A DNA stretch of 64,000 bases from CAUUJV01 sp963545565 (GCA_963545565.1 CAUUJV010000002.1:143949-207948), one strand, 5' to 3'; positions 15,744-25,718 are shown, counted from the first letter of the stretch. Made by a program: numbers and translations. The notes: generated by a model from the sequence alone, not told the origin.

Positions 15744-17543
15744 TTATTCAGTACTAGTTGAGGTGCTAGTTGAAGTACTAGTCGAGCGCACAGCACTTGT
15801 TGGCGTAGAGCCAGAAACAACAACCTTGTCTCCCACGGTAAGAGTCTTAAATATAACGTAGGCATCACTAGTATTCATATTGAGGCAGCCGTGTGATTTT
15901 GGAGTACCAGATGCAATGCCAGATGTGTTCCATGGAGCTGCATGGAAAGCATACCCAGAGTAGAAGTAGGTTGTGTATTTCACGTTAGGAGTGACGTAGT
16001 CTGCACCGCGCATAGTAGTAGTTTCATATTGGCGAGTTACATAATATGTTCCAGTAACCGTTGGTGTAGAGGTCTTGCCAGAAGAAGTGTTGTATGTTGC
16101 CACAAGCGTGGTTCCCTTATACAAGGAAACAGTCTGAGCGCTCAAATTAACGCTTACCCATGGATCGCCGTTTGCAATATTGTATTCTGCATCAATACTC
16201 GTGGTCTCAAACGGAACACTCGTCACATCAGCAGTGAGCTCAGTAGCATCGTTACTATTGGAATTCAATGCGTCAGCAACCTCTTCAGAAGTCTTTGATG
16301 TGCTGGAAACTTCGATGCCATTCACGCCTTCAGTTTTAGTGCGCAAAACTGTGCCAGCATGGTTCTTTACTTGAACTTTATCAACCTTTGCAGTGTTAAG
16401 CTGTTCAGGGAGCACGGTTGCCAAAGTTTCATTCACCTTATTGGCATCAAACTTCATCGTCAAGGAACCGGTTTTAGCATTAGACACAAAAGTAGCCCAT
16501 GAACCAATTTGTGCAGCGGTAATCGTGTATGTTTTGTCTGAACCGTTAGAAATCGTAATAGTCCGAGTCAAGACTTCATTCGCTTGAGTTGCAGTAGCTT
16601 GGGCAGTAGCGTCTGAAACAGGGGAAGCAACCGTCGTATATCGTGCTGTGACTTTTTCAGTTTGGCCAGGATTTGCACATGCAGTTTGAAGAGCAGACTG
16701 AATTTCGTTGGTGTTAAGGGTTTTGCCTTCTTTTGCCTCTGTTGCAACGAATTGATTGGAGCTTTCATCATATTTAACGGAAGCAGAAACCATACGCTCA
16801 CTCTTCGGAATAAAAGTCTGCGTTACGTAAGTTTGAGTAGTTGATTTATCCGTGCTTTGAACAATAGATACTGACTGATGTGAGAAAGGATTGACGCGGG
16901 AAATAGCAGAGATGAAATTAGTTTCTTTCTTTGCGCTCAACAGCGCATCTACAGTCTTCTCTACGTTTGTAGAAACACCTAAATCTTCAAGAGATGCAGT
17001 CTTAGTCTTACCGGAAGTTGTAGAAATCTTGACTTTGGTATTTTTGATAGAAGATTTAACGATCGGCGTTAACTCACTTTTCGTTTTGCCTACAACACTG
17101 ATGTTCCCGAAGGAAACACCTGGAGCTACACGACTGGAGAAGTAATAGCGAGCATAGAAAAAGCCTGAAATAGCCACCGCAATGAGGAGAATAAGGAAAA
17201 TACTAATGGCGATAGCTTTGCCGTGCCCCTTCCCCCTCGCAGACTTCTCAGCAACAGCGGTACCGCCATTTCCGCCACCATTACTATCGGCACTAGCAGT
17301 GTCAACACTGGGCTCAGCGCCGAGAGACTCCATCTGGGCAGAAAGATCCTCTATCTGCGGGAAAGAAGTGTTCGCAGAAGGTGCAGAAGCATATCCCGCT
17401 GACGCAGGAATCTGAATCGGTTCCATCGCCAGAGTACTTTCCGCACGCCAATCAAGCTGCTCGCCATTATTGTGCTGACCAGGTTCGCTTGGTTCAGAAA
17501 TATTCATACCGTCACGGAACGGATCGCTGTTAGCGCTGCTCAT
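15744..17543 (-). CDS. L,D-transpeptidase (YkuD) with peptidoglycan-binding-like repeats
   Basis: 599 aa. A ~120-residue hydrophilic cytoplasmic N-terminus is followed by one membrane helix (ISIFLILLIAVAISGFFYA) and a long ectodomain with regions resembling the PG_binding_4 repeats usual in this family. The C-terminal YkuD domain has WVSVNLSAQTVSLYKG at its start and the catalytic SHGCLNMN (Cys about residue 553). It forms 3-3 cross-links in the wall or attaches proteins to it. The tail after the catalytic domain is a Ser-Thr dipeptide repeat. Start ATG preceded by GAGAGGAATG. The broken nudC lies just upstream on the same strand. Confidence 0.92.
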   Translation of the reverse strand: MSSANSDPFRDGMNISEPSEPGQHNNGEQLDWRAESTLAMEPIQIPASAGYASAPSANTSFPQIEDLSAQMESLGAEPSVDTASADSNGGGNGGTAVAEKSARGKGHGKAIAISIFLILLIAVAISGFFYARYYFSSRVAPGVSFGNISVVGKTKSELTPIVKSSIKNTKVKISTTSGKTKTASLEDLGVSTNVEKTVDALLSAKKETNFISAISRVNPFSHQSVSIVQSTDKSTTQTYVTQTFIPKSERMVSASVKYDESSNQFVATEAKEGKTLNTNEIQSALQTACANPGQTEKVTARYTTVASPVSDATAQATATQANEVLTRTITISNGSDKTYTITAAQIGSWATFVSNAKTGSLTMKFDANKVNETLATVLPEQLNTAKVDKVQVKNHAGTVLRTKTEGVNGIEVSSTSKTSEEVADALNSNSNDATELTADVTSVPFETTSIDAEYNIANGDPWVSVNLSAQTVSLYKGTTLVATYNTSSGKTSTPTVTGTYYVTRQYETTTMRGADYVTPNVKYTTYFYSGYAFHAAPWNTSGIASGTPKSHGCLNMNTSDAYVIFKTLTVGDKVVVSGSTPTSAVRSTSTSTSTSTSTE

Positions 17544-17629
17544 ACATCATTCCTCTCATGCTTCCGCCCTGTCATATTAGGTATATTAGGGGCGAGCAAA
17601 CACCCTTTAAAGTGTACTCAGCTCACGGA

Positions 17630-18720
17630 TTAAAGCTCAGACCCGTACCACTGGTGAATCATATATCGAGCAATCGCAGATTTCCCTGGAATTTCAATGC
17701 GTTCCATAGCTAAAGCTGCGCTAAATTCATCACGCGTAAACCATTGCGCATCATTAACCTCCGCAGTATCAACACGAATATCAGTCGAAAAACTGCACGA
17801 GCACTGAATACCATCATAAGAGAGGCAGGGAAAGGCCAGGGTTGTGAACCTAAATAATGCACTGCCCCAAGATCAATATTGGTTTCTTCTTTAGTTTCTC
17901 GGCGCACTGTATGTTCAAGATTTTCTCCAGATTCTACAAAGCCTGACGGAATTGAATAGAGCTTAGGATTCCACCACGGCTATTTTGCAGAAGAATGCGA
18001 TCTTGCGAATCTGTTATAGCCACAATCACGGCTGGCTCGACGCGAGGAAAAAGTGTCACAGCATTGGCAATGATTTTGCATAATATTCCATGTTCCTAGA
18101 CTTACCGCACTCGTGGCAAGACCTGCTTCACGAGAGTTTGCAAGAGGTGCAAAATCACGCAAATCAACCCAATCAAAACGTTCCGAAGCTCTGTCGATAA
18201 TATGCAAATTCTGCTTACGATCGCCACTTGCTGGCTCAGAGTTGAGAAAATCGGTGACAGTTTCGCCAAAGCCATTATCCGCACTAACTTGAGCTGAGTT
18301 AGGAATAGAAGTGAAAGTACGCGAAATATCAAGCGCTATATACGAGGTTTCTGCTGGCTGCAATGCTGACCCCATATACATTGCAATCACATCAGTACGG
18401 TGAGCAAGTTCCTGTGAAACATATGTTCCAGGGATAAATGCCAAGCGATATGCACTAACCTTAGCCCCACGAGCTCGCTGAGGAACTGCAACTTTGCCGT
18501 GAGAAACAAGGAATACTTGGGTTCCTGACTTCTGCAATAAATCAGAAATCAGACTTTCTTGCGAGCGCAGCTCAGAGTGATAGTTCACATCTCCTTGTGC
18601 GAGAGGCAAATAATCTAATTCACGAGTAAATGCAAACGGATTAAAAGTAGTGGCAATATGATTCTCTACGCCTTTTACGCTCTCTGTGCATTTTTCTGTT
18701 TCTGCTTTTTCGGTTTCTAC
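17630..18720 (-). pseudogene. nudC: NAD(H) pyrophosphatase NudC, disrupted by three frameshifts
   Basis: Reading across frames on the minus strand recovers a full NudC. The N-terminal part covers ~18720-18045 (NPFAFTRELDYLPLAQ, then NHCQCCDTFSS of the zinc-like site). The next stretch reads VEPAVIVAITDSQDRILLQNS. The Nudix box follows as SGFVESGENLEHTVRRETKEET, then SQPWPFPASLM, the NudC signature. The end is STDIRVDTAEVNDAQWFTRDEF and a stop at 17630-17632. Apparent -1 shifts lie near 18039-18045, 17977-17982 and 17806-17812. No good start codon is found upstream; a TTG at 18609 is the first in frame. Either decaying or locally bad sequence. NudC hydrolyses NADH and can remove NAD caps from RNA. 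Confidence 0.85.
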
Positions 18721-18723
18721 TCG

Positions 18724-19689
18724 CTACATTGATTCAGTTGAAAACTGTTTATTATGCAAAGCTTGCTGATTATTAACTTCACGGGTGATATTTACCTCAT
18801 GAGTAATGCTGTGAATAGCCTGTGCAACCTCGGTTGGCTTCTCAAAAGAAGTAAAATGCCCAGCATCTTCAATCTCGTAGAAATGAGCAGTTGTCGATGT
18901 GAATTTATCTGCAAGTGGGCGCATAACAGTTGGATTGCTTGATCCATCGAGTTCCCCGCTAACCATGGCAACAGGAACAGTTATACTCTCCAAAATATTG
19001 TTATGATCTTTGCGCCCGGCAGCCATATGCTGACGCCACGCAACACCTGAAGGGCTTTGCTCATCGATCCATTGAGTAAAAGTGCGAATAAATTTATCTG
19101 ATTTCTTAAAGTCAGAGTCTCCTTTTTGAGGAAGAGCAAAATGCATTACGCTGCGCACACTGTGATTTTCTTCGCAATCACGCGCAACGCCTAAGCGGCG
19201 AGCACGGCCTGCTTCATCATCTGCGTTGGCAGTCGTATCGCATAGCACTAAACCTGCAACCGTTTCAGGGAAAAGTCGCTGAATAGTCAAGGCAACATAA
19301 CCGCCCATGGAAATTCCAACCCACACAGCCTTGGAATAGCCCATATCGCGCAGAGCATGCACGAACGAAGCAGCCACATTATCCATCGCTTCAGGATAAG
19401 CACCGTCGGCATCGACTGGACCACTCAATTCGGCTGTGGGCACTGGACTTAGCCCTGCACCCGGCATATCAGGCGCAAAGATTGGGTAATCATCTTCTTC
19501 GGAAAGCCCGATCAACGCTTCGGCGCATAAATCCCACACACGGTGATCCACAGGGAAAGCGTGCAACAGAACGACGGGAATAGCTGAATCATCACCCTCT
19601 CTATAAACTGTTGTGACGATTTCCATATCTTCTTTTATTTCTGCTTCTTCTATCTCTACATTTTCCACGTCGTCTGATGCAAAAGCCAT
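18724..19689 (-). CDS. Alpha/beta hydrolase
   Basis: 321 aa, with a short acidic N-terminal lead of ~22 residues before the hydrolase core. Seen: VVLLHAFPVDHRVW (oxyanion region), PDMPGAGLSP, the nucleophile elbow VGISMGG (S127), and the late His in DAGHFTSFEKP. This is a cytosolic esterase/thioesterase-type enzyme with no recognisable specificity. The ATG overlaps the stop of the upstream DUF4916 gene by one base (TAATG), and the nudC remnant follows directly after its stop, so the three probably form one transcript. A housekeeping link to nucleotide clean-up is inferred only from those neighbours. Confidence 0.88.
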   Translation of the reverse strand: MAFASDDVENVEIEEAEIKEDMEIVTTVYREGDDSAIPVVLLHAFPVDHRVWDLCAEALIGLSEEDDYPIFAPDMPGAGLSPVPTAELSGPVDADGAYPEAMDNVAASFVHALRDMGYSKAVWVGISMGGYVALTIQRLFPETVAGLVLCDTTANADDEAGRARRLGVARDCEENHSVRSVMHFALPQKGDSDFKKSDKFIRTFTQWIDEQSPSGVAWRQHMAAGRKDHNNILESITVPVAMVSGELDGSSNPTVMRPLADKFTSTTAHFYEIEDAGHFTSFEKPTEVAQAIHSITHEVNITREVNNQQALHNKQFSTESM

Positions 19690-20321
19690 TAAATATTCCC
19701 TCCAGCAGCGAGCGCTTGCATAACAATAGAACCAAAACCTTGCGGCAGCTGAGAAATGAACTCTACACTGCTTGCTTTATCAGCATCTGTCCATTCCACG
19801 TCAAGAGTCTCATCCTGCGGATTACAGTCTCCAGCAATAGGCACAACGTAGCACAATGCAATTGCATGCTGACGGGAATCGTAGAACGGCGAAACTCCAG
19901 GGGTTGGGAAAAATTCAGCGATAGTTAAAGGCTGTATAGTAGCTGGCATATTAGGCAGAGTTATATCTCCAAGATCCTTGGAAATATTGCGCGCTATAGC
20001 CTCTCGAATAGATTCGTGGAACAGAATACGGCCAGCAATCAAGGTACGCTGAACTACTCCTTCATCGTTAACGCACAGCAGTGTTCCAACCTGCGTGATA
20101 GCACCTAAGTCATCAATGCGCACCGGAACTACTACTACGTATGGAAGCGGGGTGAGCCTGCGAACACGGTCTATCTCATCGCGATTGAGCCACCCTGGAG
20201 GATTACTCGCACCGTGGCTTCCACGAATAAAATCGTCAGGTGTGATTCTGTCAAATTCTCCGCGGGCTCGATCGGCGTCAAAATCATCGGGATCTGGAAC
20301 TTCGTCATTCAAAACTGGCAT
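19689..20321 (-). CDS. DUF4916 (Nudix-like) protein
   Basis: 210 aa. The family is conserved in actinobacteria and is related to Nudix hydrolases. Seen: WLNRDEIDRVRRLTPLPYVVVVPVR, then LIAGRILFHESIREAIARNISKDLG at the place of a Nudix box, but without the canonical REUxEExGU catalytic glutamates, so hydrolase activity is doubtful. The end has HAIALCYVVPI and a WTDADKASS segment similar to Nudix C-termini. It starts an apparent three-gene unit with the hydrolase and nudC. No clear ribosome site precedes the ATG. The function is unknown. Confidence 0.75.
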   Translation of the reverse strand: MPVLNDEVPDPDDFDADRARGEFDRITPDDFIRGSHGASNPPGWLNRDEIDRVRRLTPLPYVVVVPVRIDDLGAITQVGTLLCVNDEGVVQRTLIAGRILFHESIREAIARNISKDLGDITLPNMPATIQPLTIAEFFPTPGVSPFYDSRQHAIALCYVVPIAGDCNPQDETLDVEWTDADKASSVEFISQLPQGFGSIVMQALAAGGNI

Positions 20322-20494
20322 ACATCTATTATCTATGATTCGTTTTCGATGTCCACCTTGGCCTACCTTCGCCGCCTACACTGCTAGTCACGTTGGCATC
20401 ACTATGTGATTGGCATAACACTCAATGCGCTCAAGGCTTAACGGGAATACACCACCATAAGGCATAGTTGTAAGCAGTAACGAAAGGATTAAGC

Positions 20495-20854
20495 ATGGCA
20501 ACTCATGAACTTACCTCTGCAAACCTTGACAAGACTATTGCAGATAACGAACTTGTCTTCATCGACTTCTGGGCAACATGGTGCGGCCCTTGCAAGGCAT
20601 TTGGCCCTATCTACGACAAGGCTTCTCAAGCTCATGAAGACATTCACTTTGCAAAGGTGGATATCGATAAGAACCAAGATTTGGCTCAGGCTGCTGGTAT
20701 TCAGGCAGTTCCTACCTTAATGATTATTAAGAAGGGTGAAGTAGTGTTCAAGCAGGCCGGAGCTCTGCGCTCCTCTGATTTGGACGATTTAATTGAGCAG
20801 GCTTCTAATCTGGATGTAGACAAGGCAAAGGCAGAAGCTGAAGCTAAGGCTTAG
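20495..20854 (+). CDS. trxA: Thioredoxin
   Basis: 119 aa cytosolic disulfide reductase. The active site WCGPCK has the redox cysteines at 30 and 33; the cis-Pro lies in AVPTLMII. It carries a short extension after the fold ending in an Ala/Glu/Lys helix (DKAKAEAEAKA). Start ATG preceded by GAAAGGATTAAGC, a good ribosome site. It is divergent from the DUF4916 gene, with a 173-bp intergenic region holding the promoters. Confidence 0.96.
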   Translation: MATHELTSANLDKTIADNELVFIDFWATWCGPCKAFGPIYDKASQAHEDIHFAKVDIDKNQDLAQAAGIQAVPTLMIIKKGEVVFKQAGALRSSDLDDLIEQASNLDVDKAKAEAEAKA

Positions 20855-21076
20855 CCAATTACGCGAGCTTCCATCACAATTTCTTTACGTTTATCGAGAC
20901 AATTTGGTAGACTTTTGTGCAATGTGTTTCAGCACAATAAACCATAAATGAATCATAAATGAGTTATAAATGCTGGAACACCGCACTTTAATGAGTCTTT
21001 AATGCCTGCCAAGACGTAACAGACTCATATTTCGGCGGCTAACTGAAGTTTTCTGTTGATATACGTTAGGAGTTGT

Positions 21077-22138
21077 ATGGCTGCTCGCCATAGACAAGAA
21101 AAAGCACCACTGATTAAGCGCATTAGCTCAAAACAGTGGGTGACCATCACCGCTGGCGTTATGGCTGCTGCTTTACTTTTCACTGGAGCAACAACTGCAC
21201 GCGCATCAATAGGTGGCACTGCCGTAGCAGATGCAGTGACTGAATATTCTATTAATGACCTCTCAAGCACCACAACTGACGTATCTCGTAGCAGTATTCG
21301 TACTGCTCTTGCTGAAGGTCAGGGTGGGTCAAGCTCTTCTACTTCTTATGTGAAAGTTGTTATCAATGGCAAATCTCGCATGGTTGTGGCAGATAATTTT
21401 ACAAACGTAAAATCTGTTTTAGCAGCAGGCAATATTTCTTTAAGCTCAGATGATTCAGTTTCCCCAAGTCTCGATACAAAGGTGACTGAATCTACAGTTA
21501 TCACTATTACGAGCTCTAATTCTGAGGTGCAGACCACCGAGGAAGAAATTGCGTACAACACTATTAAAAAAGAAGACAGTAGCTTAGCAAAAGGCACTAC
21601 AAAGGTTCAGACCAAGGGCGAAACAGGAGTTTTGGAAAGCACTAATATTGTGACCAAGAATGGCACAACAGTGGTCTCTACAAATACGATTTCCCAGTAC
21701 GTTAAGAAAGCTCCTGTTAACGAAGTTATTCTCGTTGGTACAAAGGAAACAACCACCTCTACCTCTACCTCTTCTTCGTCTTCCTCCTCATCATCCTCTT
21801 CCAGCTCAAGTAGCAGCACCGGCACTACTACTCCAGTAGGTGAAGCTCAGGCTATTGCATATCAAATGGTTATAGCTCGCGGCTGGAGCGAAGCAGACTT
21901 CACTGCACTCGTAAAGCTGTGGCAGAGGGAATCAGGATGGAGCACTACCGCTTCTAACAGCTCTTCTGGAGCATATGGCATTCCTCAAGCATTACCTGGC
22001 AGTAAGATGGCTTCTGCTGGATCTGATTGGCGAACAAGTGCAACAACCCAGATTACGTGGGGCTTAAGCTACATCGCTGGTCGCTATAGCACGCCAAGCG
22101 CCGCATGGACACATTCTCAAAGCTACGGATGGTATTAA
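21077..22138 (+). CDS. Exported G5-domain / Rpf-like wall hydrolase
   Basis: 353 aa when started at the ATG at 21077, preceded by TTAGGAG; an upstream in-frame start at 21056 lacks one. A Lys/Arg-rich start and hydrophobic helix (WVTITAGVMAAALLF) form a signal peptide or anchor, followed by a DUF348-like region (VVINGKSRMVVADNFTNVKSVL) and a G5 domain (EEIAYNTIKKEDSSLAKGTTK). A Ser/Thr run of more than 20 residues leads to a C-terminal lysozyme-like domain (FTALVKLWQRESGWSTTASNSSSGAYGIPQ), with the catalytic Glu in RESGW. It resembles RpfB and similar resuscitation-promoting or lytic transglycosylase proteins acting on peptidoglycan. Confidence 0.88.
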   Translation: MAARHRQEKAPLIKRISSKQWVTITAGVMAAALLFTGATTARASIGGTAVADAVTEYSINDLSSTTTDVSRSSIRTALAEGQGGSSSSTSYVKVVINGKSRMVVADNFTNVKSVLAAGNISLSSDDSVSPSLDTKVTESTVITITSSNSEVQTTEEEIAYNTIKKEDSSLAKGTTKVQTKGETGVLESTNIVTKNGTTVVSTNTISQYVKKAPVNEVILVGTKETTTSTSTSSSSSSSSSSSSSSSSTGTTTPVGEAQAIAYQMVIARGWSEADFTALVKLWQRESGWSTTASNSSSGAYGIPQALPGSKMASAGSDWRTSATTQITWGLSYIAGRYSTPSAAWTHSQSYGWY

Positions 22139-22178
22139 AGCTACGAAGCAGAGCAGAGACTAGATTTATAGAATTAAC

Positions 22179-22207
22179 AAGGTGTGGGAGGATTTCTTCC
22201 GCACCTT
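22179..22207 (+). terminator. Hairpin downstream of the Rpf-like gene
   Basis: 22179-22190 pairs with 22196-22207 (12 bp, mostly G-C with wobble), loop GATTT. Only a short T stretch follows, so termination is likely but not certain. Confidence 0.5.
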
Positions 22208-22306
22208 TACCTATATCTAGACTATTCCTCTTTCTTTAATTTTCTTCAATATCTCTAATGCTTTGTCTTCACTTTTCTTTTCTCTTCCCTTATCCTCTTT
22301 CCGTAC

Positions 22307-22341
22307 AAAAAAAGTCGCCACCAGAAAACTGATGACGACTT
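22307..22341 (-). terminator. Intrinsic terminator of the purine permease gene
   Basis: 22312-22323 pairs with 22330-22341 (12 bp with two wobbles; loop GAAAAC). On the minus strand the stem is followed by seven T (plus-strand A run 22307-22313). It lies 67 bp beyond the permease stop. Confidence 0.85.
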
Positions 22342-22407
22342 GAATCTCTATCTCTAATTAATCTCTAAACTCTTCGAAAAGAGCTAAGAAACCTTGATTG
22401 CAAGAGC

Positions 22408-23808
22408 TTATACAATTCCTTGTAAGAGTAAGTCAAGTGCGAAGAGGATTGCCACGCCCCAAATAATAGGGTGAACATCCTTTGCTTCCTTCTTGAAAGT
22501 CTTAACGAGGCAGTATGTGATAAATCCAGCTGCAATGCCGTAGGAAATGGAATATGCGAATGCCATAAATACTGCGGTGAAGAATGCTGGAATTGCAACA
22601 GTGATATCACTCCATTCGATTTGTGCGAAGGAGCTCATCATCATGCAGCCTACAATCACCAAAATAGAAGCCGTTGCAGCAGTTGGAATTGCAGAAATAA
22701 GCGGAGCCAATACTGCAGAAACTGCAAACATTACTGCCACTACCACTGAGGTCAAACCTGTACGACCACCAGCAGCAATACCTGCAGCAGACTCTACGTA
22801 GGTTGTGGTGTTTGATGTGCCGAGTAATGAACCAACAGAGGTTGCTGTAGCATCTGCGAACAATGCCTTGTCCATCTTGGAGCTAAAGCCTTTGCCGTTT
22901 TCCATCTCACGCTCATCTTCAGCAGAGAAAATTCCCGCGCGACGGCCGGTACCGATGAAGGTACCAATGGTGTCAAAGGTGTCAGAAAGAGAGAACGCGA
23001 AGATGGTGACCAAAACGAGTGGAAGCCGTGAAAGGTTGCCAAAGAGTGATGGGAATCCTGCAGGTGTGAAGATCGCCAAGAAAGTAGTTGGAAGTTGGCT
23101 AAATGCTTCACCAAGGTTGATGCTACTTGACATAGAAGTTACGCCCATTGGAATACCAATAACTGTGGTGACCAGAATAGCAATAACAAACGCGCCGGAA
23201 TTGAGGAAGCTCCACTTGCCAGGGAATTTGAATACAAGCAGGAAAATAGCAATCAAAAGACCAAGCAAGAAAAGACCAAGAGTTGGGGAATTTAAGGTTG
23301 CAAGCCCAGGATTTGCACCGGCAGCAGCAGTCTTATCCTCACTGAACTTAATGATGCCAACATCAAGCAAACCAACGTATGCCACGAAGATGCCAATACC
23401 ACCACTGATAGCATGCTGCAGCATTGGTGGAATAGAGCGGATAATCATCTTTCGCAAGCTTGTTGCAGTAATAATAATGTTGATGATGCCACAAATAAAC
23501 ACCATTGACATAGCTTCTTGCCACGTGAAGCCAATGCCTTTTACAACGGTGAAAGTAAAGAATGCGTTGAGGCCCATTCCAGGAGCCAATGCGTAAGGAA
23601 CATTGGCGAATAAGCCCATAATCAAAGTGCCGATAACGGAGGCAATAATAGTTGCAATGAATACTGCACCCCATGGCATGCCTGCACCGGAAAGAACGTT
23701 TGGATTAACTGCAATGATATAAGCCATTGCGAAGAATGTGGTCAAGCCAGCAACCAGCTCAGTGGATACGGTTGTACCATTCTCCTTGAGTTTGAAGAAT
23801 TTCTCCAT
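22408..23808 (-). CDS. NCS2 purine permease (AzgA/PbuG type)
   Basis: 466 aa, about 12-14 membrane helices. Imports adenine, guanine or hypoxanthine by proton symport in characterised relatives. Seen: the N-terminal FKLKENGTTVSTELVAGLTTFFAMAY hallmark, ALAPGMGLNAFF, the central TFDTIGTFIGTGRRAG and the LLGTSNTTTYVESAAGI signature. The specificity among purines cannot be read. It stands alone between two terminators. The 120 bp upstream were checked for a purine riboswitch and none was recognised. Confidence 0.93.
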   Translation of the reverse strand: MEKFFKLKENGTTVSTELVAGLTTFFAMAYIIAVNPNVLSGAGMPWGAVFIATIIASVIGTLIMGLFANVPYALAPGMGLNAFFTFTVVKGIGFTWQEAMSMVFICGIINIIITATSLRKMIIRSIPPMLQHAISGGIGIFVAYVGLLDVGIIKFSEDKTAAAGANPGLATLNSPTLGLFLLGLLIAIFLLVFKFPGKWSFLNSGAFVIAILVTTVIGIPMGVTSMSSSINLGEAFSQLPTTFLAIFTPAGFPSLFGNLSRLPLVLVTIFAFSLSDTFDTIGTFIGTGRRAGIFSAEDEREMENGKGFSSKMDKALFADATATSVGSLLGTSNTTTYVESAAGIAAGGRTGLTSVVVAVMFAVSAVLAPLISAIPTAATASILVIVGCMMMSSFAQIEWSDITVAIPAFFTAVFMAFAYSISYGIAAGFITYCLVKTFKKEAKDVHPIIWGVAILFALDLLLQGIV

Positions 23809-23932
23809 AACTACAAACTACTTCCTCTTAAATTGGTAGAACAAGTTCAGAATAGTCTGTGCTCTACCCTCAAGAAGTATCAGTAGCCTCTATTTCACGC
23901 CATTTTGAGACGCCACCATATTTTTATTATTT

Positions 23933-24712
23933 TTAACCAAAACGCCCAGAAATATAGTTTTCTGTTTCTGTTTTTTGTGGGTGGGAGAACATCGTAGTTG
24001 TGTCAGTCATTTCCACAAGATGACCAGGCTTACCTGCTCCCATTGTATTGAAGAAAGCGCAGGAATCAGATACACGAGCTGCCTGCTGCATATTATGAGT
24101 GACGATAACGATGGTGTAATCTTCTTTAAGCTCTGCAATCAAATCTTCAACAGCAAGAGTCGAAATAGGGTCGAGTGCCGAACAAGGCTCATCCATCAAC
24201 AAAACTGAAGGATGCACAGCTACTGCCCTAGCAATGCATAAACGCTGTTGTTGCCCGCCAGAAAGACCAATTCCTGGGGTGTCAAGACGATCTTTAACAT
24301 CTTCCCAAAGGCTGGCACCGCGCAACGCCCACTCCACAAGGTCATCTGCATCAGACTTTGCAATCTTGCGACTATTGAGCTTCACCCCAGCGAGAACATT
24401 TTCACGAATAGACATAGTTGGGAACGGGTTCGGCCGCTGGAACACCATACCGATATCACGGCGTACTTCCACTGGGTCAGTCTCTTTTGCGTAAAGATTT
24501 TTACCTTCAAGAAGCACTTCACCAGTACAATAAGCTCCCGGAATTGTCTCGTGCATACGATTGATAGTGCGTAAAACAGTAGATTTACCACAGCCTGAAG
24601 GCCCAATAAAAGCAGTAACTTTGTTGGATTCAATCACCATATTGACATCATCGACGGCGTGGAATTTGCCGTAATAGACGTTGAGATTATTGATATCAAT
24701 TCGCTGACCCAT
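23933..24712 (-). CDS. pstB: Phosphate ABC transporter ATP-binding protein
   Basis: 259 aa ATPase of the high-affinity phosphate importer. Walker A GPSGCGKST, signature LSGGQQQRL, Walker B VLLMDEPCSALDP and the switch His in VTHNMQQAARV are all intact. The start is one base past the pstA stop, with AAAGGCAA as ribosome site inside pstA. Last gene of pstSCAB; no phoU follows, unlike in many genomes. Confidence 0.97.
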   Translation of the reverse strand: MGQRIDINNLNVYYGKFHAVDDVNMVIESNKVTAFIGPSGCGKSTVLRTINRMHETIPGAYCTGEVLLEGKNLYAKETDPVEVRRDIGMVFQRPNPFPTMSIRENVLAGVKLNSRKIAKSDADDLVEWALRGASLWEDVKDRLDTPGIGLSGGQQQRLCIARAVAVHPSVLLMDEPCSALDPISTLAVEDLIAELKEDYTIVIVTHNMQQAARVSDSCAFFNTMGAGKPGHLVEMTDTTTMFSHPQKTETENYISGRFG

Positions 24713-24713
24713 A

Positions 24714-25718
24714 TTATTTGCCTTTCACAGAGAAGACTTTGGCCACAATACGCCCAATAGCATTGAGAATAAGAACAAGAAGAATAAGCACAAGTGCTGC
24801 AGCCCATGCCCTATCCATACGAATAGTTGTGATACATGGGTTAGTAAGCGCTTTCGTAGCTGCCGAGCATGTTGCAAGACCTTGTGAATACTCGTTATAT
24901 ACGAATACAGGAAGCGTAGTCATTCGGCCTGAAAATAGGTTGAAATTAGTGGAGCTGATAGATCCTGACGCAATCAGCAACGGAGCCGTTTCACCAATTA
25001 CTCTAGCCACTGCCAGAATTGCACCAGAGACTATTCCTGGAAGTGCTGTGCGCAATACTATGCGAATAATTGTGCGATACTTCGGTACACCTAATGCATA
25101 CGCTGCCTCACGCAAATCGTTGGGAACGATGAGCAGCATCTCTTCAGTAGAGCGCACAACCGTTGGAATCATAAGCACAGAAAGCGCCACTGAACCAACG
25201 AAGCCGTTAACTGTGCCCGGTCCAAAAATAATCGAAAACATGGAGTACGCAAATAAACCAGCCACGATTGATGGAATACCACTCATCACATCTACGAAGA
25301 AGGAAATTGCCTTATAGAGCTTGCCGCCATTGGAATATTCCACAAGGTAAACAGACGTCATGATGCCCACCGGAATGGAGATAATCATTGCACCGAGTGT
25401 AATTTCCAAAGTGCCTACCGCCGCGTGAAGAATGCCACCATACGGATAAAGACCACCTACTACCCCACGCATATTGTGAGTAAGGAAATACCAGTTAAAT
25501 TGGCCAATTCCTTTTGACAGAGTCGTCCACAGCACTGAAATCAGCGGCACGAGCGCAATAAGAAATGAGAGGTAAATAAGTGCGCGCATCACAACGTCTT
25601 TGCGACGGCGCGCAGCCAGATAAGAACGAGTTGGCTTGAATATATCGAAATCTGGATGCACGGTGTTAGTATGTGCAGACTTCTTTTCTTCAGCTTGACT
25701 TACTTGCGTCTGGCTCAT
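24714..25718 (-). CDS. pstA: Phosphate ABC transporter permease PstA
   Basis: 334 aa membrane subunit with about six helices. A ~45-residue hydrophilic N-terminus precedes the first helix (ALIYLSFLIALVPLISVLW). The EAA loop for contact with PstB is seen as EAAYALGVPKYRTI. Overlaps pstC by 4 nt (ATGA type), so the two permeases are translationally coupled. Confidence 0.96.
   Translation of the reverse strand: MSQTQVSQAEEKKSAHTNTVHPDFDIFKPTRSYLAARRRKDVVMRALIYLSFLIALVPLISVLWTTLSKGIGQFNWYFLTHNMRGVVGGLYPYGGILHAAVGTLEITLGAMIISIPVGIMTSVYLVEYSNGGKLYKAISFFVDVMSGIPSIVAGLFAYSMFSIIFGPGTVNGFVGSVALSVLMIPTVVRSTEEMLLIVPNDLREAAYALGVPKYRTIIRIVLRTALPGIVSGAILAVARVIGETAPLLIASGSISSTNFNLFSGRMTTLPVFVYNEYSQGLATCSAATKALTNPCITTIRMDRAWAAALVLILLVLILNAIGRIVAKVFSVKGK

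Noticed and set aside
17710..17907. Independent small Nudix gene
   Set aside because: It is the Nudix-box fragment of the broken nudC; its start has no ribosome site and both ends match the frameshift points.
20855..21076. Cyclic-di-AMP (ydaO-type) riboswitch before the Rpf-like gene
   Set aside because: Such switches precede some rpf genes in actinobacteria, but no matching conserved blocks were seen.
23809..23932. Purine riboswitch upstream of the NCS2 permease
   Set aside because: The conserved core bases and paired loops of the purine aptamer could not be found.
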